From Euglena gracilis (taxonomy: Eukaryota; Euglenida; Euglenophyceae; Euglenales): a stretch of DNA of 64,000 nt. Positions within the stretch are counted from its first letter, which is position 1; every line of letters starts with the position of its first letter. The stretch covers positions 81,216,474 to 81,280,473 of the forward strand of contig CP154956.1 in NCBI GenBank assembly GCA_039621445.1, given 5' to 3'. The position numbers and the translations under genes were made by a program. Shown here piece by piece: positions 1-16,657 of the stretch. The notes below the pieces were generated by a model. It saw only the letters and a program-made list of their open reading frames with translations, ran no database searches and was not told the DNA's origin.

Positions 1-180
1 GGCTGATTTTGTTCCAAAAATTCCCAAAAAAGGCCAAAAACAGGCATTTTTTGGCCATTTTGGGGGGTCCCAAAAATTTTTTCCAGCGCTTCGCGCCGGT
101 CATTGGAAAATTTTTTTCCACTAGCTAGCCCTGCTAGCAGACCCCCCCCCCAGTGGGGTCTGCTAGAAATCCCGCTAGCC
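1..180. repeat. fold-back element, truncated by window edge
   Basis: A G/C-tract fold-back. GCTAGCAGACCCC near 133 is followed by GGGGTCTGCTAG near 155, with further CTAGC units on both sides. The preceding A/T-rich stretch carries the short hairpin CAGCGCTTCGCGCCGG (about 84-99) that recurs in other elements of the window. The left end lies outside the window. No coding signal is visible. Confidence 0.5.
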
Positions 181-639
181 ATTTGGACTAGCTGCAGTCC
201 AGCCCCCCCCCCCTCCAATCCCCCTGCAATCCCTTAAGCAGAAGCCTGCTCCCCCCAGGTACATAATGGGAGTGTACATAATGGGGGGGCATGGCACCCC
301 AAACTTCTCACTGGCAGGTTCCCCAGATAAGTCCCCAACAGATCCTCTGAGGACGCATTCCTTTTTCCAACCTGGGTGCCCAGAGAGGCCCGGTGGGAAA
401 AGGCGATGGACCACCACCTGCCGCACTTTGGAGGGCTTTTTGGCAAAAATTGTCCCTGGCGCAGAAATTTGCCGCATATTTGGATTGCTTGAGCCACCCC
501 AAATCATCAAAGCAACGGAAGAGGGAGGAAGGGACCTCGTTTAGGTGCGGGACCCCACACTTGCCCACTATCGGGCTTCCCACATCCCCTGAGTATGAGC
601 TGCTTTCCAACACCATGAGACACTAATTTAGGCGATGTG

Positions 640-1086
640 CCGTGGAAGTATGTGGGGGAGAGGGGACCCATGAACAGCCTCTTCTGGCCCCAGACCCTCC
701 GGCGAGGCATCCGGCGACTCTGGGGCATCTCCAGCGGCCTTCGCTGCGCGGTCCGCTGCCGGCCCCTCCACCCCCACCCCCACAGAACCCCCCGCGGCCT
801 CCTCCACCGTGGTGGACGATGGCTCTCCCGCAACTGCTGGTCTCACGGGTGGGTGCTGTCCTTCATTGGACTCGGCCTCGACACCGTCCCCCTCCGGGCC
901 GTCCTCTTCTCCGGCAGCGCCGCCATCTTCCGCCGGAGCAGCCGCCGCTTCCGCCCCAGGGGCTTCAGCCTCAGGGCCGGCCGTCTCTTTGTCGCCGGGC
1001 GGCACGGCGACGTCTCCAGTGGCGGTCTGGGGACCACTGTCCCCGTTACCCTTCACAAATCCACTCCCCACTGCCGCATCCATGCT
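640..1086 (-). CDS. acidic low-complexity coding-like block 5 (C-terminal block)
   Basis: A minus-strand open frame, very rich in Ala, Glu, Gly, Pro and Asp, ending in ...LPRHIA and a TAA stop near 628. It has no recognisable domain and looks intrinsically disordered. The open frame begins inside the terminal repeat of the neighbouring transposable element (reading MRVRPPK), so the true exon probably starts just inside 1,086. Composition matches blocks at 3.99-4.31, 4.43-4.70, 5.44-5.76 and 6.45-6.82 kb, which suggests exons of one protein. It could also be a chance GC-rich frame. Confidence 0.35.
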
Positions 1087-3817
1087 CTTAGGCGGCCTAA
1101 CTCGCACTTAGCTTTGAAAGTGACTGTAAATTTGCGCCGACGCGCAAATCCCCAAAAAAGTTTGGTTTTCGACCACCGTGGCCTGAGACTCGGGACAGTC
1201 TGAAAATAGTGTCTCCCTGCACCCCAGGGCCTGGGGACGAAAGCAACGACTAGGAACTCCACGGTCCACGGGCACAGCGCTCCCGGGTCCCAGTGTGCAT
1301 GAACACAAGGCGGCGGGTGATGAAACGAGGGGATTCCGCTTACTCATTTGCGCTTTGGCGCAAATTTTTGAAATTACAAAAAATAAAACCATTTGCGCTT
1401 TGGCGCAAATTTTTGACTTTTTTGTGATTCAACACGTGGGTGACCATTGCCGCATTTGAACAATGATAACAACTTTTGAGTCAACATGTGTTTCCATTTG
1501 CGCCAAAGCGCTTGGGGTAGGCCCATGAAGGATGGAAATTTACGAGTTACCTTGCGCCAAAGCGCAAATAGAAATACAATTTTTAAAATTGCAAAAGCAA
1601 CATGGCTTGCGCCGAAGCGCAAATATAACTGTTTAAAACTTATCTCACAACGGAGTGAGAGAACGGCCCTGGTAGAGTAACAACACCAGAGGGGATGGAG
1701 CACAAAAATGTAGAACAGGGGGACAGAAGCCTACTCTCAGTCACGTTGACTTAAAACTGGTCAACATTGCGCATCGGCGCAAGAGCCACGTTGCTTTGAC
1801 AATTTTAAAAGTGTATTTCTACTTGCGCTTTGGCGCAGTATAACTCTTAAATTTCCATTCTTCATGAGCCTACCCATTGCGCTTTGGCGCAACAGCCATC
1901 AAGTTGTATTTTCCATTTTTATCACTGCGGGTGGAGAGAGCAGTCCTGGGAGCATCTCATCACCAGAGCGGACAGAGCTCAGATGGAGGGAAGCCTTGCC
2001 TGGGACAGGAAGCCAACCCCCTGGTCTGTGAAAACAACCACCAACTTCTTGATAGCCAGACGTGTCTTGTCCTATGCGTTGTAAACCCAACTTCCAGTGC
2101 CGGAGGTTCCTCCCACTTGCCTCGCAGTTAAGCGTGCCTGAGGGGCCCTTCTCTTTGGCCGACTTTTAAAAATCGGAAAAATTCTGTTTGGAAAAGAACA
2201 GGTACCAGATAAACCCTGGGAACCACAGCCGAGGAAACAGTTTTAGGCGTCGAAAGGGTGTTTTAAAGAAGCTCGTCACCCCCCTTTCCTCGCCCAGGAT
2301 TTGAAGCACAGAACTTTGGGGATGAGCGGATGGAATTGAGAAATTGAAAGGGCCCATCAACAACGGCGGAGAAGGGAAGACATGCTGACACACCTTTTTT
2401 CGGTATTTTGCAACCCACCAGACAGCCACATGCCACCAGGCAGATGGAGGCATTGTTCAGCAGAAAAGGCCTTTCTGTCAACATCCCCAAAAACCCCACT
2501 TTGTGCACCGAGTGCAAGGTCACTGAGGTACCACAGCCTACCGCCCACGATTCGTCTTATTGTAACAACCACTTCCTCCCCAGCACCTGAATAGTTCAAA
2601 AGCACCAACCCAGCTTCTGGAACAGCAGCGCACAAACCCTCCTCACCATTCTCCCCTATCCCCCACCTTCTCACACAGCACGAATGCATTCAAATACATC
2701 TGCCATTTAAAAGGACATTTGCGCTTAAGCGCAAATTTTTAGCTTGCGCTTAAGCGCAAATTAAAAATTTGCGCTTAAGCGCAAGCTAAAACAGAAGCCG
2801 CTGAGTTTGTGGGAGTCCCTCTGATGTGTTACGGTGTGTCGGGGGCCCCTCTCTGAACGGCCAGAGTGCGGGCTTGGTGAGGAAATACCTTGCGCCGAAG
2901 CGCAAACCATCATACAAAAAACTGAGAAGTGCAAACACGCGGCTGACGTGTAATGTGGATGAACAAGCAGTGCATTGTGTAGGCATGTCCCTTGCGCTTC
3001 GGCGCAAATGTATTTCCTCACCAAGCCCGCACTCTGGCCATGCAGAGAGGGGCCCCCGACACACCGTAACACATCAGAGGGACTCCCACAAACTCAGCGG
3101 CTTCTGTTTTAGCTTGCGCTTAAGCGCAAATTTTTAATTTGCGCTTAAGCGCAAGCTAAAAATTTGCGCTTAAGCGCAAATGTCCATAACCATTGCCTTC
3201 TGTGCCCGGCAGTGTGGGGCCTGGCGTTGCTCACCAGACGTTGGGAGAGGTCCCTAGGCTTGCCCTCAGTCCCCCCCAACCCCCCCCACCAGGGTGGTTC
3301 CCGCTGCACCGCTCCTCACGCTTCAAGCACCCAGGGATCACAACTCTGTGACATGCCGTTTTTTCCAACTTTTCACAACGTGCATGTAGAGTCCACCCTC
3401 TGGATGCCTCAGCAGCCAAACTCTTCACGGACAAATCACATAAATAAAAATACAACTAAAAGGGCTTCAATACACCTAGACTTTGTGACACCATCCGGGG
3501 AACACAGCCAAGGCTTCAAAAACGAGGGACTCACACCGGGGGTTTTGGCCCATTTTTGGGAAAATTCACGTGTCCCGGCGTTCAAACCCAGGGTTTTGGA
3601 CCTTTTTCAAAATGGTGCACAGGCTGAAAAACACCAAAATTGGGCCTGTTCCCCGGGTCCCAACATCGGAAAATGGTGCACACGCCACCGTGGAGGGTCT
3701 CCGCGGAACCAGAGGGTCAAAAGGGTGGGTTCTACCGCCGGGTCTCAAAGAAATCGAAATTTGCGCCAAAGCGCAAGCTAAAAATGAAAACCTTAAGTGC
3801 GAGTTAGGCCGCCTAAG
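1087..3817. mobile_element. CTTAGGCGG-family terminal-inverted-repeat element A
   Basis: The left end reads CTTAGGCGGCCTAACTCGCA and the right end TGCGAGTTAGGCCGCCTAAG, a near-perfect inverted pair. The flanks carry a 5 bp duplication, ATGCT (1,082-1,086 and 3,818-3,822). No long ORF is present, so it is non-autonomous. The interior is studded with 16-18 bp palindromes of the type TTGCGCNNNNGCGCAA (for example near 1,345, 1,395, 1,550, 1,608, 1,826, 2,720 and 3,765) and holds a large hairpin at 2,716-3,182. It lies between two acidic coding-like blocks of the minus strand, probably in an intron. Confidence 0.75.
2716..3182. repeat. long inverted repeat (about 190 bp arms) inside element A
   Basis: The left arm (2,716-2,905) and right arm (2,992-3,182) are near-perfect reverse complements separated by about 86 bp. 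Each arm holds stacked GCGCTTAAGCGC palindromes at its outer end and a GCGCCGAAGCGC palindrome at its inner end, so the structure is palindromes nested within a palindrome. The arms differ by small changes only, which implies recent formation or ongoing conversion. Confidence 0.85.
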
Positions 3818-3989
3818 ATGCTTCTTTTAAAAAAAACAACCCGGGGGAGAATCCCCCACCCACCCACCACCTCGCGGGACCCAAAATTGGGGCGTCTAAA
3901 CATTTCCCAAGCATTTCTCTGGCACTTCACGCCGAAACACATACCCGGGCTGCCAGGCCGGAACCCCCCCCCCAGCGAGCGGGATCTTC

Positions 3990-4313
3990 CGAGTTAAAAT
4001 GAAGCCTGGCCGCATCAGCACCTGGATCCACCTCAGCCTGCACTGCGGTGTCGGCCGCCTCCACCTCAACCCTTGCCTCCCCCTCCCCCACCGCCTCCGC
4101 CTCCGCCTCCCCGTCGGGTCCCAGCGCCTCTGCCTCGGCTGTTATCACCGCCCGTGTCTCGGCGTCGCCAGGGGTCTGAGCCCCCTCTACGCCCGCCTTT
4201 GCCTCGGCCTCCGTCGTGGCCGGCGCCTCTGCCACGGCCGAGGTCACTGGTGCTGACAGGGGAGTTTTGAGCTCCCTGGGAAAGAGGGTCTCTCCCGGTA
4301 CGTTCACACCCAA
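3990..4313 (-). CDS. acidic low-complexity coding-like block 4
   Basis: A minus-strand open frame rich in Ala and Glu with repeats such as EAEAEAVGEGEARVEVEAADT. It lies directly upstream, in minus orientation, of transposable element A. No fold or catalytic motif is visible. Splice limits are not certain. It is grouped with the four other acidic blocks by composition and strand only. Confidence 0.35.
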
Positions 4314-4429
4314 TCACCCCAGCCTCCGCCATACAAAAAGGGGGAAACCCAGGCCCCCTCCCGTGGCGGGTGCCCCCCCACTGGGCCTTCCCCTCACCCC
4401 CAGGGAGTCCGCATTTCAAAAAAAAAAAA

Positions 4430-4700
4430 CTCCCTGGCTGCCGCACTGCCATCTTCTTCCTCCACATCCGTTCCCTTCAGCCCCGCGCCCGCCGCAGCAC
4501 ACGCCATTTCACCGCCCGCCACTGGGCCTGCCTGGCCGTCCGTCGGCACAGCAGGGGTGGGCGTCTGGTCTGGCGTGGGGTCTGGGCCGGCGTCGCCGGT
4601 GGGGTCGGGATCTGCCTCCTCAGCGCCGGGGGCTGTGGCCCGAGCGGCTGGGGTTGGGGTAGCTTGGAAGGGCGGGGGAGATAGAATGCACCACACCGAT
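4430..4700 (-). CDS. acidic low-complexity coding-like block 3
   Basis: A minus-strand frame rich in Ala, Pro, Thr, Asp and Gly (segments such as DPTGDAGPDPTPDQTPTPAV). It is open from about 4,789 to 4,394, but the likely coding part ends before the A-run at 4,419-4,430. It is probably disordered and has no family match by eye. Confidence 0.33.
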
Positions 4701-5071
4701 TTCGGAACGTTCCACCCGGATATGCAGTTGCAGTTCTCTGCAAGGAACCGCTCTGGGTGCAGGTTTTTTTGAAGAAAGGATGATTTCAAATTCTGATTTT
4801 CATTTTACGTTGTTTTTTTATATAAAAAGAACACATTTGTCCTGCACCTTTGCAGAACACATATCCAGTTATCCCAAACCTTGGGCTTTTTCAACGGAAG
4901 AGTGTCAATTCTTCCATCCAAACTCTCACAATTTAAAGTTTAAGAATCATCCCACCGGTAACTGATAGACAACGCCAGCGCCAGCCCTGAATACATTGAT
5001 TGGGTTCCCTTCGTTGCAATCAGGGAGGAAGCCACCAAGCCATCCACCCAGCAATTATCAGAAAACATCTG

Positions 5072-5345
5072 CTAAGAGTCAATAAGCTCTGTCTGTGAGA
5101 GAGTGCAAGCACATTTCTTGCTGTTGGAGCCGCCGATATGAGTTGGACTGCAACGTTGTGTGGGTGGGGCCGTTACCTGCGTGCTGCGTGTTACCTGCGT
5201 GGTGCGTTGCGACGTGCGTTGTGCTGTGTTACGCTGCAGTACGCTGTGTTCTGTGTGTTGTGTTGTGTTGTGTTGTGGTACAGTGTGGTGTGTGATGTGC
5301 CATGCTGTTGTGTTGTGTTCTGATGTGTTGTGTGCGTGTGTCTGT
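5072..5345. repeat. imperfect GTGTT/GT-rich tract
   Basis: Degenerate GTGTTGTGTTGTG repeats, densest at 5,225-5,345. The translations in several frames are repeat artefacts. No gene is supported here. Confidence 0.6.
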
Positions 5346-5434
5346 GCACATAAATCACCTTGGGCTGGCACACCATACACCTCAAAAGATTTCCAGGGGG
5401 AAGCAGGAGCCCAACGTCATTTATGGCACCTTGC

Positions 5435-5761
5435 TCAGCCTCCCCAACAAAGCACGAGGCCCCAAGCTTCCCCAGCCGCTGCCTCCTCCACAGGGGGGGG
5501 CTCCTCACCCGACGCCGGCGATTTGCCATCCGTCGGACTCCCTTCTCCGGACTCCCCCAGGCCCTCAGCTGCCTTCCCCTCCTCAGCGGCCTCCACCAGA
5601 CCACCGTCTGGGGCCCCCAGGGCCTCCTCCGCACCCCCCGGTGGGGGCTCTGTTGTCTCGCCAGCCGGCACTGCTGTTGCCGCGTCCGCAGCTGTAGGTG
5701 TCTCGAGAGTACCTTCCGGTGCCGCTACAATCGCCGACGTTTCGAGAGTTGCCAGAGCCAT
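5435..5761 (-). CDS. acidic low-complexity coding-like block 2
   Basis: A minus-strand open frame with an Ala/Glu/Gly/Thr/Pro-rich sequence (for example LVEAAEEGKAAEGLGESGEG). It resembles the four other acidic blocks on the same strand and is probably disordered. The plus-strand frames over the same bases are Pro/Ser-rich shadows. Confidence 0.38.
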   Translation of the reverse strand: MALATLETSAIVAAPEGTLETPTAADAATAVPAGETTEPPPGGAEEALGAPDGGLVEAAEEGKAAEGLGESGEGSPTDGKSPASGEEPPPVEEAAAGEAWGLVLCWGG

Positions 5762-5819
5762 CCATATCTGTCCGAGCCCGCACGTGTACTTCTATCAGGG
5801 GGAGGGATTCAGAGAGAGA

Positions 5820-5897
5820 GTGTGGTGTTGGTGTGTTGTGTGTGTTTGTGTGGCGTGTAATGTGTGTGTGTGTGTGTGTGCGAGTGTGGTGTTGTTG

Positions 5898-5953
<56 letters not shown>

Positions 5954-6013
5954 TGTTAGTTAGTGTGTGTGAGAGAGTGTGGCATGTAATGTGTGTGTGT
6001 GCGCGCGCAATGT

Positions 6014-6052
<39 letters not shown>

Positions 6053-6062
6053 CGCGCGTGCA
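5820..6062. repeat. (TG)n microsatellite with alternating purine-pyrimidine blocks
   Basis: A TG dinucleotide array with interruptions, ending in a (CG)n run at 6,043-6,058. Long alternating purine-pyrimidine DNA of this kind can adopt left-handed form. The Cys-Val and Thr-His ORFs across it are artefacts. Confidence 0.95.
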
Positions 6063-6450
6063 ATTGTGTATGCATGCACACGTAGTTCCCTCCTCAACCA
6101 CCACCTTGGCGTCCAAACAGCTAAACGACGACCTTGATTATCCTGCTCAAAAAAAATTGAATTGAAAGCAGAATTCAGCCACCATGAGGCATGTGGATGT
6201 CAAGCAAGTTGGCCGGACACATGAGGCTGTGTTTGACGATTTGGACCAGGGAAAAATGGAAAAAAAGTTTTTCATCCGGTTTTGTTTATCCACCATCAAA
6301 CGTAAACCAAACCACATCATTTTTGTGACTATGATAATGATTGCTGGTAGAGGGGCAATACCTTTCCAAACCAAGAAAACACCACATAAAAAGATAAATG
6401 CTAAGTTTTGCAATTATGCTCGTCATTTGGTGCCTCTTGTGCTAGTCGCT

Positions 6451-6816
6451 CTACAGCCTGCTGGAATAGCTGCCCCCACACCCTTTGCGAAACCAGACAT
6501 GCATGGCCGGTGGGTCTCCCTCATCGGCATGTGTTGCTGGCGGGTCGTTGGCGGACACGCTGCTGACCTCTGCCACTGCGACCTCCGGCGTTGGGCCGGA
6601 CATCGTACTGTCGGGGTCCGGCGGCGCCATCCCCGATGGCGGGCACGGGGTCGCTGGGAGCTCCTCCAGCGTCTCAGGGGGTGTCAGGACGTCCCCTCCT
6701 TCGTCGGGGTCTGCCGGGGCGGACTCAACGGGCGAAGCGGCGTTCTCGAACGTGGACCCAGCCGAGCCCAGCCGCTGCCAGTGAACCGCACCGCCAGCAG
6801 CCATCACAAATGCCAC
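6451..6816 (-). CDS. acidic low-complexity coding-like block 1
   Basis: A minus-strand open frame with Pro/Glu/Ala/Ser/Asp-rich sequence (segments such as ADPDEGGDVLTPPETLEELP). A CAG acceptor lies near 6,776. It is the first of five similar blocks downstream of the armadillo-like gene, so it may be spliced to that gene as a disordered tail or be an independent gene. Confidence 0.38.
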   Translation of the reverse strand: MAFVMAAGGAVHWQRLGSAGSTFENAASPVESAPADPDEGGDVLTPPETLEELPATPCPPSGMAPPDPDSTMSGPTPEVAVAEVSSVSANDPPATHADEGDPPAMHVWFRKGCGGSYSSRL

Positions 6817-7299
6817 TTCAGCACAATCTGTTTGAACAGGGAAAGGTGTCCTGTTGTCGCTGTCAGAGGGGGGGGGGGGCGAGGGTTTGGCTTGACGGAC
6901 AAGAGAAGAGGATGAAAAGCCTTTCTGTCATGTTTTGGATGCGCGGGGGGCGTGGGGCACTTTCTGGGGGGGATAAAAGCACAGCCACCTTAAGTCAAAT
7001 CCCGGGTAATTCTGGAAATGCCCTGATACGGTTTGGGGTGCGTGCAGCACGACGGGATGTAGCTGCGTGTTGCATTGTTGCAGAACCGTTATCACCAGCA
7101 GACACCCAGACAGCTACCCAGGAAGAACCCCGCCTGGTGAATGGGCACAACCCAGACCAGGACTTGTTTACAGCAGCTCCATCCATGTATGGCTGATTAG
7201 CAACATCAGAATCCCAGAAGTTCAAAAGGAGCCATGAATGGCTTAAAATGAACCGTGAAAACGAGTGATGGTGTAAAGTGGAGCCCCCACAGTACCCCA

Positions 7300-7621
7300 C
7301 AGTACCCCACACACCCCCCCACACACCCCCCCACACACCCCCCCACCCCCCCACCCCCCCACACCCCCCCACACACACCACCCCCACACGCATGTTGAAT
7401 GTGCGCAACTGTTCGGGTGTCATTTTTTGACTTACTCAACCTTCGCGCCGGCCTTTGCCCGCGCCGGGGGGGGGGTGGGGTGCGCCCCCCGGCCCCCCCC
7501 CCCAGAACCAAAATAACATCATCCCCTTGTGTGTGCAAGGCAAGGGAAAGAAAATCCACTTTGTTGGTTTACGACAAACTCGCAAACCTCAGATTTGGCA
7601 CCCACCCCCCCCCCCCCCCCC

Positions 7622-7653
<32 letters not shown>

Positions 7654-7730
7654 ACCCCCCACCACCCCCACCCCCCCCCCCCCCCCCCTCACCCCCCCCA
7701 CACTACCCCCCACAGTACCCCACACTTAAG
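7300..7730. repeat. poly-C / CCCCACACA tracts
   Basis: Two C-rich arrays (7,300-7,400 and 7,606-7,720) made of C-runs with occasional A, flanking about 200 bp of unique sequence. Their inner edges share GGAGCCCCCACAGTACCCCAC-type sequence in opposite orientation (7,280 and 7,690-7,745), so they may be the arms of one fold-back element. The poly-Pro and poly-Gly ORFs are artefacts. Confidence 0.7.
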
Positions 7731-8153
7731 TATGGGGGCTCCACTTTATGCCATATGTGGTGAAAACACCAAAAAAAGAGGGGAAGATGAACGTGGGAGA
7801 AAACAATACAAGTCACCTATTAATCTTGTTATCTTGTTTCCCTCATATCAACCTCGAGATTGTGTGCAGTATCTCAAGCATGGGCTTTCCCAAATCAGAT
7901 CCACTTTTCGGGGGTTCAATTTTGAGGTCATAAAAATTTTTTGGGACGAAAACAGAGGAAACACCCTTTGGGGGGTACCCACTCACTCCGACCATAACCA
8001 CTTTACTCCCACCACTATATATTTTGTCCAATTTATTATATCACAATCAATTGGTGACCTGAAGGACAAAAACAATTCAGCTCTCCAATTTGAAAATCAC
8101 CTTTACACTGTGCCCGCACGCGCGCGCGCGTGTGTTTGTGCTGGGCAACCAAT

Positions 8154-13477
<5,324 letters not shown>

Positions 13478-13649
13478 GGGTTTCAGGGTATCTTGTGATG
13501 CAATTAGCCTTGATCAAACATTTGCACTTACATTAAACTCTGGTGGGTAGTCTCTGCTGGTGGGTGGTAGGTGTGTGGGAAATCTCCAACATTTTTGGCA
13601 TTTTTCACCGATCTGCATTTTAGACAACAGAGAATATTGATAAAAAATT

Positions 13650-14896
<1,247 letters not shown>

Positions 14897-15112
14897 ATGA
14901 TGACGGCTTGTCTTGCTTGTCGTGTGTGTCTTGCCTTTCTTGATTGCTCGTGACGCGCACCGGTATCCAAGACACAATGTGTTGTTGGCACAACTCTTGT
15001 GTCACCGGCGTCTGGAATGTCGTGTCGTGGACAAGGGGGGTGTATACCTCAAGGTAATTAAGGGCTGCTTTTAAAAAATGCGATTGATAATTTTTTTATT
15101 TGGACAGTTTCC

Positions 15113-15217
15113 CAACCCTCCTGCATTGGTCAATCGCATGGGCACGAAATGGAAACTTTCCGGGACATCCTGTTGGTTAGGGACCCGTCGGGCGTCGCTT
15201 GGGGTTACCAGCCAGGG
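15113..15217 (+). CDS. GT31 copy 1, exon 4 homologue
   Basis: The frame reads CIGQSHGHEMETFRDILLVRD, matching the copy 2 exon at 48.9 kb residue for residue at CxxxQxHGxExxTFRDILL. Differences between copies are mostly third-position or conservative. A shared GGG/GT donor follows WGYQPG. In GT31 enzymes this position carries the E...yxDIl segment. Confidence 0.6.
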
Positions 15218-16497
15218 GTCTTCTGCCTGTTTTCTTTTTTTCGTCCCCATGGTTCACCAAGTCAGCCTCCTGATATTTACTCTCCTCCCTCACAGGATTT
15301 GGCCATCACGCTTGTACACTGCTCAACAGGGATTTGGGCTCCACCTCCCCCCTCTGAAGCGGCCAGCCTGAATTTTTTTGGCCCTTTTTTTTTTTTGGCA
15401 TAAAAATTGGACCAAAAATCGCGGATGAAATTTTTTTATCTTGCTGTCATATTTTTGGGGATGTATGTTTCAAAGAAGATATGTTGAAATCCTGAAATAC
15501 TTTGAAAGAAAAATGGCGTTTGGGGACTCACCTGGGATGTTCGTGGCTGGAGGAAGGCTTTAAGAAGGCTTTAGGGGAACCCAACGCTGCTTTTGCACTG
15601 TCTTCATTTGCATGACTCTTATCGTACAGAGCACAGCATGGCAGCAGCAAGCGAACTGAACTTGAATTTTACGTTGAAAGGATCAAAGAACTGCAAGAAA
15701 CTCCCCGAGCATACCGCAAAAAAATAATAAATTTTTGTGGCACTTCAACTGTTTGGTGTTTTCCACCCAGAAAGAAGGCAGCACTCACTCACTGGCCGAC
15801 CCCCCCCTGGGGGGGGGAGGGTGGGCGAATCATTTTCAGAATGATTTGCTGGTTTTGTCCCGGACAACCTCCCCCAGGGGGGAGGGAGGTCCGGCAAAAA
15901 ACCACCAAAGTGACCCGGCGCCAAAGGAAAATTTTTGGCTTTTTTTCATGTTTGTGGTTAAATTCCCCTTGGATTCCAGAGTGTCCGACCCCCGGGGGGG
16001 GGTGCAGTGACTGACTGGTTTTCTGGGGAGGGAAGTGAATGGCCAGTTTTTGGAAGAGTGGAGCGTCCCACCCCCACCAGAGGTCGGTTGAAAATTGTAT
16101 GTCCAGGGCAGGACCCTTCCCCCCTCCCCGGGGAGTCCAGAACCGGACTTTTGCTGGTCTGGGTTCAGCAAAGAGCTGGAAATTTTTTGGAAAATGTCTT
16201 CGAGTTGGGTCTTCCCAGAGGGGGACACCCCCTGTGTGGGTGGCGGACCCCCCCCTCTCTTTGATGTTAAAAGAATACTTGTTGCCGGGGTCAGGGCTGA
16301 GTGGGTACCCCCCAGAGAGGGGGTTTTCCCCTTCTCTTTTCCTCTTTTCCTCCTTCCCTTTGTTTTTTTGAACCCAAAATTGACCCCCTCAAAGGTGGTC
16401 ACCCGACCACTGCGGGTGGGTGGATGGGTGGCTGGGTGTTGACCACGGATCTGCAAAACAAACCGTGTTAATAAAAAATCTGACTTTCAAATGGCAG

Positions 16498-16657
16498 GCG
16501 GCAAGGAGAACATGCGACGGCCCCTGGCAGCATGGGTTATCGACAAAACTGCTCATCCTGGTGCAGCTCATCGCCCAGCAGTGTGCGGCGGTGAAGTACT
16601 TCATGAAGTGCGACGATGACACGTACGTTCATATCCCAAGCCTCGCTCTTGCCCAGG
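16498..16657 (+). CDS. GT31 copy 1, DDD exon
   Basis: 160 bp, the same length as in copy 2. It reads LSTKLLILVQLIAQQC and AVKYFMKCDDDTYVHIPSLA, the nucleotide-sugar/Mn-binding DxD-type region of GT31. The N-terminal 10 residues are frame-shifted relative to copy 2 by a pair of compensating indels. Confidence 0.7.
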
